Shown: positions 20,907 through 32,553 of the stretch, piece by piece
Layout: every line of letters starts with the position of its first letter
Position numbering within the stretch: the stretch's first letter is position 1
NCBI GenBank assembly: GCA_947172415.1
Contig: OX359195.1
Coordinates: 2,108,001 to 2,172,000, forward strand
DNA: 64,000 nt
Origin: Chondrosia reniformis
Lineage: Eukaryota; Porifera; Demospongiae; Chondrillida; Chondrillidae
Reading direction: 5' to 3'
Program-made: the position numbers and the translations under genes
The notes under the pieces: model-generated
What the model was told of the DNA's origin: nothing
The model's input: only the letters and a program-made list of their open reading frames with translations
Databases searched by the model: none

Positions 20907-21822
20907 TTAAAAGATGGTTAACTTTTCCTTGTTTTTATTTCTGGTCTTCTTAACTTTTGCTTTACCATCTAAGGCTATAAATGTTAGAAGGACTATATTA
21001 CAATGTTGGTCTAGGGTGTATAAGAAATATTATGTACTCACTTTCAATATTTAGACTACTAAGTGATGTTAACGTTGTAGATTCATTCTCTACTACTGGA
21101 CTACCTTTCTGATGTCTGAAAAAGAAGTACTTAACACTTTGTTGTTTGTGGTGGTAGAAAAATGATGGTTCTGGTGTTTCAGGACTAGGGGAGATTTCAT
21201 CATTCTCATTAAAGGAAACACCATTTGACTCCAAACTTAGCATTTCACTAGTACTTATGAAATTTGGTGTCATCATCATTGAACTCCGGATATTACCCTG
21301 CCCACTCATGTCCCCTGAGGAGCGTAGTAAGCAAATGGTCGGGAACTGAAGTTCGTTTGATGGTAACCTGGATCATATATCACAAAACCTAAGCTGTGTT
21401 CCTAAATAAAGACAAAGTTAGTGGCCTAAAAACCGCAAGGGGCTAGCAAAAGTGAAACACACAAACCATAAAGGGTTAAGTATACAAGCATATATTAACA
21501 TCAAATCACCCAAGTGAAGAGAGGAATTCACATCATAAAAACATTTTATGTGCAAACATCTGTAAACATATATCTTATACATATTATAGCCAGTTGACTT
21601 GATCATTCCATTAATGTGTGTGATTTTTACCTGCTCATCAATGGAGCTTGGATTTGGTATTTTTTTGTTTTTAATAAGTATCTTGAACTTTAAGTCCCAC
21701 ATGTCTTTCTTAAAGTGACATGAGTGCTCTGTTCCTCTGTTTCCAAACCACGTGTAAACACAATTCGAATTTCTTTTGCCAGAACTGCTAACAAGGATCT
21801 GAGAAAGATTCTCTAACAACTT
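20907..21822 (-). CDS. unrecognised gene copy 3 in the 2.2-kb array
   Basis: Exons a about 21822-21631, b 21345-21042, c 20974-20907, segment d 20815-20570. Segment d carries a Gly-to-Glu change (KEDQ instead of KGDQ), shared with copies 4 and 5. Exon b has the CTCTACTAC variant (silent). AACTTTAAGT near 21687 lies in exon a and is shared with copy 4 only. Confidence 0.38.
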
Positions 21823-23122
21823 GATCTTGCATTTAATTTAGAAGGTCTTCTCCAAGTGAATCTAAATTTTGAAATGCTAGTAATTAATTATACACTACAT
21901 AGGTCTAAATCTTAGTTTGGAATGATTTGACGATTACAAATGAAGAAGTAGTTCTAGTGCCACCACCAAACTCAAACTACTTGCTGGTCTCTTAGATGTC
22001 CAGTTAACCGATTCCAATGCCTTCATGCTGATTTTAATGGGCCAATTATGTTTTATGGCTTCATGTTTTGAAAAGATATATATGTTATATACCGCCCATG
22101 CGAAAATGCCCCAGTATGGCTGTTTTAAATACGTTGTGCCAAAATAGTCAAAAGTGCAATTTTCTTTTAATATCTTTAAATATTTGTTACTCTAACCTTT
22201 CCCAATGTCGCCGTCATTATTTTGGTCTTCTTTGTGCGATAAATCCTATCTTTATTAAATAGAAGCTACCCGAAATATACTGTATACGCAATTTTGTTCA
22301 ATATACAGAACGGTGAATATCATTATTATTTACTAAATTTGATTTTAGTACATCAAGATTGCACAATCGATGATGTCATCATTGTATACGGAGTTTTACC
22401 TAAACTGATGTAACATTTTACAAGCTGTTTTCACAAAATACATTTGGCAGCGGTTCTGTTTTCAAAGTGTCTTAACTTTGGATTCTAACAGCTATGACAC
22501 TTCCGTTTGCACCATTTGCTAGAATTAAGGAAGCCCTTTCAAAAGATATCAAAAACACAATTTCTGTTGCATAAGCGAAAATGCCCCTTTTCGCATGGAC
22601 GGTCACATATACGTTAACATAATTTCTTAACAGTACAGGAATTGTACACTGTGGTATGGTAAAATTGTGTTTCCCTAGCAGCACAAGGTATGGGGTGGGA
22701 TAAGGGTGTATCTACTTACTTTTGACGAATGTCTGCTTTGATCATGATATTGCAAGGAGGTGGATTCACTGACAGACATAGTCTTTCATGAAGTGACATG
22801 GGTGCTTTGTTCCACTGGTTTGTAAGAATCTGACAAAGTTCTTAAAATTTTCCTGTTAATTGACAGTGCATCATCAGGTGATAAAGACTTTGATCGACTT
22901 CTTTCAGTAAAAAATTCATCTTCTAAGTGATTAGGTTGGTCTTCCTTGATAGCTATTTCTTCGATGGCAAACTGTTTCCTCCTTTTCTGTAAGCTAGAGA
23001 GATTAAGCGATTGTGAAAGGACTCGGTTCACAATTTGTGTTTAGTTCTTCTTGAAATAAAAAAGAGTGGCTCCAGGCTAGTTCTTTCTCCTTCAGCTATG
23101 GGCTCTTTGCATGTTTTTTGCT

Positions 23123-24038
23123 TTAAAAGATGGTTAACTTTTCCTTGTTTTTATTTCTGGTCTTCTTAACTTTTGCTTTACCATCTAAGGCTATAAATGT
23201 TAGAAGGACTATATTACAATGTTGGTCTAGGGTGTATAAGAAATATTATGTACTCACTTTCAATATTTAGACTACTAAGTGATGTTAACGTTGTAGATTC
23301 ATTCTCTACTACTGGACTACCTTTCTGATGTCTGAAAAAGAAGTACTTAACACTTTGTTGTTTGTGGTGGTAGAAAAATGATGGTTCTGGTGTTTCAGGA
23401 CTAGGGGAGATTTCATCATTCTCATTAAAGGAAACACCATTTGACTCCAAACTTAGCATTTCACTAGTACTTATGAAATTTGGTGTCATCATCATTGAAC
23501 TCCGGATATTACCCTGCCCACTCATGTCCCCTGAGGAGCGTAGTAAGCAAATGGTCGGGAACTGAAGTTCGTTTGATGGTAACCTGGATCATATATCACA
23601 AAACCTAAGCTGTGTTCCTAAATAAAGACAAAGTTAGTGGCCTAAAAACCGCAAGGGGCTAGCAAAAGTGAAACACACAAACCATAAAGGGTTAAGTATA
23701 CAAGCATATATTAACATCAAATCACCCAAGTGAAGAGAGGAATTCACATCATAAAAACATTTTATGTGCAAACATCTGTAAACATATATCTTATACATAT
23801 TATAGCCAGTTGACTTGATCATTCCATTAATGTGTGTGATTTTTACCTGCTCATCAATGGAGCTTGGATTTGGTATTTTTTTGTTTTTAATAAGTATCTT
23901 GAACTTTAAGTCCCACATGTCTTTCTTAAAGTGACATGAGTGCTCTGTTCCTCTGTTTCCAAACCACGTGTAAACACAATTCGAATTTCTTTTGCCAGAA
24001 CTGCTAACAAGGATCTGAGAAAGATTCTCTAACAACTT
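23123..24038 (-). CDS. unrecognised gene copy 4 in the 2.2-kb array
   Basis: Exons a about 24038-23847, b 23561-23258, c 23190-23123, segment d 23031-22786. I saw no difference from copy 3 over the full unit, so copies 3 and 4 look like the most recent duplication pair, if the assembly is right. Confidence 0.38.
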
Positions 24039-25338
24039 GATCTTGCATTTAATTTAGAAGGTCTTCTCCAAGTGAATCTAAATTTTGAAATGCTAGTAAT
24101 TAATTATACACTACATAGGTCTAAATCTTAGTTTGGAATGATTTGACGATTACAAATGAAGAAGTAGTTCTAGTGCCACCACCAAACTCAAACTACTTGC
24201 TGGTCTCTTAGATGTCCAGTTAACCGATTCCAATGCCTTCATGCTGATTTTAATGGGCCAATTATGTTTTATGGCTTCATGTTTTGAAAAGATATATATG
24301 TTATATACCGCCCATGCGAAAATGCCCCAGTATGGCTGTTTTAAATACGTTGTGCCAAAATAGTCAAAAGTGCAATTTTCTTTTAATATCTTTAAATATT
24401 TGTTACTCTAACCTTTCCCAATGTCGCCGTCATTATTTTGGTCTTCTTTGTGCGATAAATCCTATCTTTATTAAATAGAAGCTACCCGAAATATACTGTA
24501 TACGCAATTTTGTTCAATATACAGAACGGTGAATATCATTATTATTTACTAAATTTGATTTTAGTACATCAAGATTGCACAATCGATGATGTCATCATTG
24601 TATACGGAGTTTTACCTAAACTGATGTAACATTTTACAAGCTGTTTTCACAAAATACATTTGGCAGCGGTTCTGTTTTCAAAGTGTCTTAACTTTGGATT
24701 CTAACAGCTATGACACTTCCGTTTGCACCATTTGCTAGAATTAAGGAAGCCCTTTCAAAAGATATCAAAAACACAATTTCTGTTGCATAAGCGAAAATGC
24801 CCCTTTTCGCATGGACGGTCACATATACGTTAACATAATTTCTTAACAGTACAGGAATTGTACACTGTGGTATGGTAAAATTGTGTTTCCCTAGCAGCAC
24901 AAGGTATGGGGTGGGATAAGGGTGTATCTACTTACTTTTGACGAATGTCTGCTTTGATCATGATATTGCAAGGAGGTGGATTCACTGACAGACATAGTCT
25001 TTCATGAAGTGACATGGGTGCTTTGTTCCACTGGTTTGTAAGAATCTGACAAAGTTCTTAAAATTTTCCTGTTAATTGACAGTGCATCATCAGGTGATAA
25101 AGACTTTGATCGACTTCTTTCAGTAAAAAATTCATCTTCTAAGTGATTAGGTTGGTCTTCCTTGATAGCTATTTCTTCGATGGCAAACTGTTTCCTCCTT
25201 TTCTGTAAGCTAGAGAGATTAAGCGATTGTGAAAGGACTCGGTTCACAATTTGTGTTTAGTTCTTCTTGAAATAAAAAAGAGTGGCTCCAGGCTAGTTCT
25301 TTCTCCTTCAGCTATGGGCTCTTTGCATGTTTTTTGCT

Positions 25339-26134
25339 TTAAAAGATGGTTAACTTTTCCTTGTTTTTATTTCTGGTCTTCTTAACTTTTGCTTTACCAT
25401 CTAAGGCTATAAATGTTAGAAGGACTATATTACAATGTTGGTCTAGGGTGTATAAGAAATATTATGTACTCACTTTCAATATTTAGACTACTAAGTGATG
25501 TTAACGTTGTAGATTCATTCTCTACTACTGGACTACCTTTCTGATGTCTGAAAAAGAAGTACTTAACACTTTGTTGTTTGTGGTGGTAGAAAAATGATGG
25601 TTCTGGTGTTTCAGGACTAGGGGAGATTTCATCATTCTCATTAAAGGAAACACCATTTGACTCCAAACTTAGCATTTCACTAGTACTTATGAAATTTGGT
25701 GTCATCATCATTGAACTCCGGATATTACCCTGCCCACTCATGTCCCCTGAGGAGCGTAGTAAGCAAATGGTCGGGAACTGAAGTTCGTTTGATGGTAACC
25801 TGGATCATATATCACAAAACCTAAGCTGTGTTCCTAAATAAAGACAAAGTTAGTGGCCTAAAAACCGCAAGGGGCTAGCAAAAGTGAAACACACAAACCA
25901 TAAAGGGTTAAGTATACAAGCATATATTAACATCAAATCACCCAAGTGAAGAGAGGAATTCACATCATAAAAACATTTTATGTGCAAACATCTGTAAACA
26001 TATATCTTATACATATTATAGCCAGTTGACTTGATCATTCCATTAATGTGTGTGATTTTTACCTGCTCATCAATGGAGCTTGGATTTGGTATTTTTTTGT
26101 TTTTAATAAGTATCTTGAACTTCAAGTCCCACAT
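25339..26134 (-). CDS. unrecognised gene copy 5, exon a truncated at the array edge
   Basis: Exons b 25777-25474 and c 25406-25339 are complete, with segment d at 25247-25002. Exon a is cut: the array ends at 26134 inside the MWDLKFK part, and the flanking sequence encodes different residues up to a nearby stop. The Cys/Trp-rich first half of exon a is therefore missing. The equivalent first half survives alone at the other edge (about 15175-15055), where the frame runs into an early stop. Confidence 0.35.
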
Positions 26135-26165
26135 TATAGAATGACAATACATGTGTATACAGACT

Positions 26166-26520
26166 TCAATATGTTTTTAAACAAGAAATATTTTTAATGA
26201 GGTAAGTATGCTTGTAAGTGTACCAAACTTGCTTTATATCACTTGTGCGTTTGTTAATCGTCGGCAATCGGCTGTTGGGGGCGTTGATTTTTATAAAACA
26301 TCTTGTTAACGTGTGTAAATCGTCAGCGTTTAATTTTTGATGCCATTTTGTACGTAATTTGATTGAAGTACTATTGACATTGTATAGAAGTTTGCTCCCT
26401 ACATCATGCCATTTTGTGTGAAGTTCGTGCGAAAGACAGTCGAACATTGCTCCCAATTTAATCAAAGTACAACCACATTTCGTACACAATGTAAACGTTT
26501 TTGTACATATCGTATGTTAA
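26166..26520 (-). repeat. right arm of the long inverted repeat flanking the array
   Basis: Reverse complement resembles 14690-15030. On the minus strand it is open for 107 codons (26166-26489) and holds two similar segments, HELHTKWHDVGSKLL and IKLRTKWHQKLNADDL, so the arm seems internally duplicated. No domain recognised. Confidence 0.55.
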
Positions 26521-27414
26521 AATAGCATTAATAGTGCACACACCTCTGGTAAGGGTAGACTTTCAGGTGCCATATATACTTCCATCTATGCTCTCTGTCA
26601 ACAGCAGGTGCCCAAATTCACGCTTCATAATCTTCACCATGACTTGCTAAATGGTAAGAGAGGCATTTAAGAGTTTTTACTAATCACACAAATGACACTA
26701 ATGCATCACATGTCTATCATACTACGGCCTTAGAGCACACACAGTGACAACCTTTCAGAGATTAAGAGAATCATGATCATGGCATATATGTAAAATGGGT
26801 CATCAATGGCCTGCTATTTAATAAAAGCCTATCTTAACCCACTTCGCGTGACGTCGTGTGTAGCCTATCACTGCACATGAGGTAACCATGACGCAACACG
26901 AGCAAAAGCTAAGCTGCAAATTCGCCGAAGCAACAGTACGTATACTTCTCTACAAGTGGACTTGCCTACCAACATGGCCAATGGTTACCATTGCCACGGT
27001 AACGCCGGAATTCGGGAATTGGTCTATAGCAGTTTTGTTAAATGCAATTATGTAACTCACAATAATAGCTTAATAATCCACATACATACAGTAGGGCCTG
27101 TGATGGCAAATGCGCATCCTACCAAAGCGGACTCCCCGGTGGGGGGTTTTGACCAGCAAGATGTGATGGCATAAAGGCACCCCTACCAAAAGTGAGTACA
27201 GGGGGTGTTTTTTGGCTGTTGGGGGTCAGTTTCTTGCCCGTTGCACAGCATGTAGGTCCATTTGTGTAGGGGAGGCAAATTTTGTGTAACAGGCCCATTA
27301 TATACATATATACATGTACTTCTCATTCCACAGTTTGTACGTGTATAGATAAACTTACTGTAGTATACATGCTGACATTAGATTCTCCGTGCAGTTGGTG
27401 TCCACTGAGGTAGG
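26521..27414. other. non-coding stretch
   Basis: No gene supported. It includes a CRE-like GTGACGTCG near 26849, a small palindrome around GGTTACCATTGCCACGGTAAC (about 26983-27003), and G/C-rich low-complexity text at 27130-27240. Confidence 0.3.
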
Positions 27415-28960
27415 TGTTATGAGAGGATGAAATAAAGTAACTGGTCAGAGAGTGGCCTGAAAAACTGTGGACACCTTGTTGTACATGACTGCATTCCGGA
27501 TCCCTTCCAGTCCGAGCATATAGGCAGCAAAGATCCTTGGTGTGACCCGGTATTCCTCAGTCTTATCTCCTGATGTGTTTGGAAGGAAAGGAGAAAGTGG
27601 GTCATAATTGTGGATTAGTTCTATCACTTCAGACCGAATTATTTGTTGCATTCCCTGTGTGGTTTTCAGGAAATTCATAAAGGATTTTGGCTCATGACAC
27701 TCTCCTTCATATAGTTGTCTGCTCCATTCTGAATTGGTATGGAAGTAGTGGCTTGCTTGTTGGCTTGCTGTTTACTGCTGGAGGAGCCACTAAGGTACTC
27801 CATCGTGATTGTCACACTAGATTTCTTGCGAGTGTGCTTCTTTGAGACTGGAGGAAGCGGTAGCTTGGTAGGAGTCAGAGCTTTGGAGCTTGGCCTGCTT
27901 TGTAACATTTCTGGAGGCTGAGAGTATTGTTTGTAAAGGTTCTTCAGTGAGGAATGATTTTGAAAGTCCAGATGAAGAAAGAGAGCATGATTTGTGGATG
28001 GGTGAAGGGAGACAGTCACAGCCTGCTCTATATAGGACGGATAGTTGGCCTAAAGGAAGACCTAGCATGATTCGGCTCCACAGCTTCTCCTGCTTCTCTA
28101 GTTCAGTGATATCAGCAATCTTCCTTTGGACTGTAAGTTTCTCAATGTTGGAGTCAAGCTCTTCTTCGGCACTATGGATGTAGGCTGAATTAACTTTAGT
28201 GAGGTGGCAAAAGTTGGAAACTGAGTGGCGTGCTACATCCAAGCTGCCCGTGATAATTTGGGGATACCCAAGTGGCCCTTGGTTAGACAGGAGTTTAGTA
28301 CAGGAGATAGTTCCTGAATGAGGGGTTCATCCGTGCGGTGGACGGAGGCTAGGATCTGGATCTTGGCTTTGGTGTACTGGTATTTGATCTGGGGAACATT
28401 GAGGATGTCTGGGGTGGAAGATGGCAGCCAAGGTGCAAAATCTGGGGAGATTGAACCACTTTTTGATGTGCCAGGTTGCTTTCCTTTGGATGTCTTGAAG
28501 AGTGGTCTGATTGATGGCATTGGCTGATAGCAGAAAGCTGAGAGAAGGGACTAGGTAATGCTTATATATCCACAGTTTGTACTCACCACAGGTCTTTTAT
28601 CGATGGATTTAAGTGTTGAGGAGACCTTGGATACAAAATCTGAGCTGGCTTTCTTCTTGACCTGAGTATGTGAGGTGGCTATGGTGCTTCCAAGGAACTT
28701 GGCAGGCTTACTTGTTGTGCTGTAACCAATGACAAAGCTCTTGCTAGTGGTTTCCCCTCGTGGAGTGCCAGAGACACATTTATCTGGGTGGATGGATACT
28801 CCGAGCGCGTTGCACTTTTGGTCAAATTCTGACAGGGTCATTTCGTGTTCAGCAGTATTACCAGAGAGAACAGTCAGGTCATCTGCAAAGGCTTTGGCCC
28901 TTTGGTGGTTGGGAGAGACAGTAGGTCATATAATACATGTTAATAGGCAACTATCATAAC
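27415..28960 (-). pseudogene. 5'-truncated non-LTR retrotransposon (LINE) fragment
   Basis: Read on the minus strand, the fragment begins just before the reverse transcriptase palm motif KAFADDLTVLSGN (FADD at about 28889-28878). It continues with NALGVSIHPDKCVSG and AKFLGSTIA, as in R2/CRE- and other LINE-type RTs after the catalytic box. The thumb and C-terminal region follows in at least two frames (for example HLGIPKLSRAAWM, about 28240, and YRVTPRIFAAYMLGLEGIR, about 27530), so it is frameshifted. Fingers and any endonuclease are absent, consistent with 5' truncation on insertion. The clade was not resolved. Confidence 0.65.
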
Positions 28961-28984
28961 ACTAAATTTATACGACAATACATC

Positions 28985-29130
28985 GTTTTGCAAATGGTGG
29001 CAGCTTTAGTTAATGAAGTTTTTCTATTGTTATATATTTGTAATGTACAGGACACTTAAGCGTCCTCAATTGTTAAGATTATGAATATATATACGTATAT
29101 TATAGCCAAATGAAGCAGCCAAATAGTTCA
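28985..29130 (+). repeat. DH-family fragment
   Basis: AATGGTGGCAGCTTTAGTTA, CAGGACACTTAAGCGTCCTC and GCAGCCAAATAGTTCAAG match the 48725-49062 copy in order, with the 5' and 3' hairpins lost or decayed. From 29131 to 30610 I see only AT-rich sequence with a (TG)n run near 29325. Confidence 0.5.
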
Positions 29131-30611
29131 AGTTTTTACATGAGAAATATTTTTTAAAACAAACAATTTTATATTTTAGTGAAACCACTTTCATATAAGG
29201 TGTAGTGACCACCAAGGCCACCATGGCTTCCAGCAACAAGGGAATGTGGGCTGCCATCCAAAAGGTCCCGAGAAGAACGCTAAATTTAGATTGGGATGCG
29301 ATTTTCTTAAAATTCTTCTCAAAATGTGTGTGTGTGTGTGTGTATAATTGAATGTTTTGAGGTTTGTTAAAAAGGCCACTGTAGTTTAACTGTATGTTAC
29401 ATATATACAGTGTGAAATAGTGTTCTATATATATTATATAATTAAACTCACTTAAACTTAAATCATATATATATACAACTGGAACCCTTCCAGATGGCCA
29501 GAGTTATTTTGTATATGTTGTCCAGTCAGTTTAGTCACTCTGTTCTTCCAATATATAGTATCCTGTTATTCCAATAGTATCTCTTATCCTTTGGCTAGAT
29601 TCATCCATCATGCACCCTCTGAATCCATTCGAAAAGTGTCTCTTCCACAAGAGCCTCTCAACCAGCATTTTCTAGATTAATAGTGTCACCTTGACTGTCA
29701 TCATTGGAATGTTTTGGGAGATAGGTAATTGGAACAGTTCAAAATTTAGATTACAGGTACGTACATCTTGAGGTTGAGACAGCCACTACTGAAATTCTAG
29801 GATTATACTATGTATAACTTATAGTTTTAGTATATATATATATACATTGATTTGTTTTGTTTTGTTATTAAGCAAGTAGCCTTACCATTTCAACAGGAAA
29901 TCTTTGTCTTGTTTTAGAAAAGCAAAATGAAGAGGCCCAATACTGCAGTTGCTAAATTACACCACCACATAAAGGAATTGTGACCAATATATAATGCTTC
30001 AGAGTGTGATGGTGGTAAAGGAGTTGAGGAGCTTCCTACAAGGCAAACTCACTAAGTGATAATCTGTTACTTCCCTGGTGTGTAAATCACATGTATGAAT
30101 GTATATTTACATTATACAATGCATCAATAAAATCCATGTACACTTATACAATATATAGGATTACGTATATTACTAAGGGAGATCAAGTCAGCTGTAGATA
30201 CACACGTATTTCTGACTGGATCTTTGTTAAAAAAAAGCAATTCTTCCAGGGTATAATTAGATGTGTAGATTTATTTATAAATAATGGTATGTGGAGTATG
30301 TAATATACGTAAGAGAGAGGGAAGCTAGGGGTATGTGTGTGGTATAAGAGGGTAGGTTGTGATACATTTAAGAGGGGAAGGATTGTGGCATAGGAAGTTA
30401 TGGTCAGGGTAGTGTATATATATTATCTTGAATCCTCTGCAAGCACTAGAGTACATATGTATATACGTAAATAGTATTATGTAGTCTATAATAAGTGGTG
30501 TATGTTGATAACAGTACTAGTATCAGAATTATTGACTTATTGAGCTGCCAATCATCAGTGCATTGATATGAAAAATCTAAGATACCATTTTCCTACATGC
30601 TATATGCCTAT

Positions 30612-30830
30612 TCTGTAAAAAGAGCCTATAGGGGAACTAAACCTAAAGAGAGCTTTAGATGAAGATACAGGAGTCTTTTCTTCCTTCTTTTCCCTTCTTT
30701 CATCTTCTTCTCCACTGGGTCAGACAGCCGTTTCTGGGAATTTCACCCTTCATCAGTGATCCTGGGAGTCTTTGTCTTTTTCTTTATCTTGATCTTCTGT
30801 GAATCCTTGGCTCTATGTTTGTTAAGGCTA
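30612..30830 (+). repeat. longest R1 dispersed repeat copy
   Basis: CCTATAGGGGAACTAAACCT, GAGAGCTTTAGATGAAGATA, a pyrimidine run, CTTCTCCACTGGGTCAGAC, then a 3' part GATCCTGGGAGTCTTTGTCT and CTGTGAATCCTTGGC. The 3' part also occurs at 3366-3425, showing the element is at least 200 bp. Confidence 0.55.
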
Positions 30831-31255
30831 TATCGTGAAGTTATTATATAGCGCATAATTACTCCCCTTTTTATATAAAAAACAATATATATTATTAATA
30901 TGTACTTTCGCCATACGTACATACATATATAGTAAAAATAAGATAATATTTTCATTTTTAAATCTCATATATCAGTGTGGCCTTGAAGCAGAATTGTTAA
31001 GTGAAATACTTCTTGTCATTTGCTTCTTCCAAACATAAGCAACAGAATGCTACAGCAGCTGCCTATAGCTAGTCATAGCAATGCCACCCTCTAATATTTT
31101 CTTAATGTGTTGTAGAATCAAGTCAACAGCATATAAGATTGAAAATATATACATATACCTACTTGTTTGACAGATATATATACAATGTATATAATTGATA
31201 TTTATGTTGGAAAAATTTGCAGTTGCAAATTAATTTAAAAGTGAAAGTGGCAAAT

Positions 31256-31745
31256 CTAACTTGATTTGAATCTGAACCTTTTGATTTCAAGACTGAGTCT
31301 AAACCTGGACTTGAATTTGGAATAGAAGTTGGTATGGGAATCATTGGCCAACTGCCAAATATGTATTTCTTTCCTTGCAGTGAGATCATCAGGAACCAGT
31401 TTTTGCTGCTGAAGTGACATGATTTGGTTGCAGTATATAGGCAGTCTGCTGATAGTGGTGCAGGTTGAAGTAGGCAGGGACCAGAGGGGGCGGGGCACAC
31501 TTGGTGGTGCAGGGTGAAGTAGGCAGGGACCAGAGGGGGCGGGGCACACTCATATCAGGATTGATAAATTGAGACAGGTCTGGATTTGTGAGCATGGGGA
31601 CCCTCTGAGTTGTTGATGCTAAGGATCGACAACTGTGTGCTGGTAGAAGTGCATAGTCAAGCACCTTAGTATGGACACAGTTGACCATTTCCATTCCTTC
31701 TGAAGGGGTGAACTTATTATACAAGGGGTAAACTTATTATACAAG
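31256..31745 (-). other. open minus-strand segments with a 50-bp duplication, uncharacterised
   Basis: A 50-bp block (GGTGGTGCAGG, GTTGAAGTAGGCAGGGACCA, GAGGGGGCGGGGCACACT) occurs twice head to tail at about 31454-31553. A 20-bp block (GGGGTGAACTTATTATACAA) is doubled at 31706-31745. Overlapping minus frames are open and Pro/Ser-rich. Because 50 is not a multiple of three, the duplication switches frame, which explains the overlapping open frames. It could be a 3' exon of an unknown gene or simply repeat. The LOTUS-Tudor stop lies upstream of it, at 32554. Confidence 0.25.
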
Positions 31746-32553
31746 GCTCTAGAGAAAGGCAGCTTTGTGGTACACCATTAATAATAATAACCAAAATTAA
31801 TTTTGTTGAACTTAAGCATTTTAAAAGTTCACCAATAAAGGGATTGCTAAAGTTCTCCAGGAGTTCTCCAGGGTAAAGATATAATGAATACATGACACAG
31901 AATTGTCCAGATGAGCTCGCGATAGCTGAATTACTACTACAGTATAATTAGAGTGTATTTAAGGTGAATTGAATAAAACATTAATTGGAGTGTCACGTAG
32001 GAACTACTTTACTACGTATATAGGAGTGTTGTGTTAATGGGACATAAGATATTGCAAGTGCTGCTCTTTAACTTATATACAGGGGCTAAGCAGCAACTTT
32101 TAATTGTTGTACTTAGGTAAAATAAATAATTTTACCGACAATAGTACTAAATTTTCTTGCTTAGCTTGTGACACTGAATGATATAGGTTGTCCTAGTTTT
32201 CCAATGTTCATATATGCATGCATTTGCCCCCACCCACTTGAAAATCACAATTGTTATGGAGTGTACGTATATGTATATGTGTATTATATAATCACCTAAA
32301 TTTCAGTATGCCCTTCTGCATGGTTACAGCTTTATTATCACTCTCTAGCTTGTTTTGTTACTTTTTCCAGAAATGCCAGTCACTGTTGCAACACTATCAT
32401 CGATATCCCTACTACTTTTAATATCATTTTATTTTATATTACTTTTATTGAATGGCTATATGCATATTATATATATACAGTAACAACTTCTCATTGTTTA
32501 GTAATATAGGTTTATCCAAACACACGTTTTGATAGAAGTGGGCAGACCAGAAG

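Larger units (their letters stand above)
15055..26134. repeat. five head-to-tail copies of a 2,216-bp unit
   Basis: Units start at 15055, 17271, 19487, 21703 and 23919 (each GTCTTTCTTAAAGTGACATG), and the fifth ends at 26134 (CTTCAAGTCCCACAT). Total length 11,080 bp equals exactly five units. Copies are almost identical. Examples of the few differences: GGTCTCCC in units 1-2 versus GGTCTTCC in units 3-5; CATTCTCCAC in units 1-2 versus CATTCTCTAC in units 3-5; AACTTTAAGT only near the end of units 3 and 4; CAATTTGAA only at the start of unit 1. Each unit carries three phase-compatible exons on the minus strand. Confidence 0.95.

Noticed and set aside
15055..26134. A CRISPR array or rDNA-like repeat
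   Set aside because: The unit is 2.2 kb with no repeat-spacer alternation and no rRNA sequence; the units are AT-rich with coding-like minus exons.
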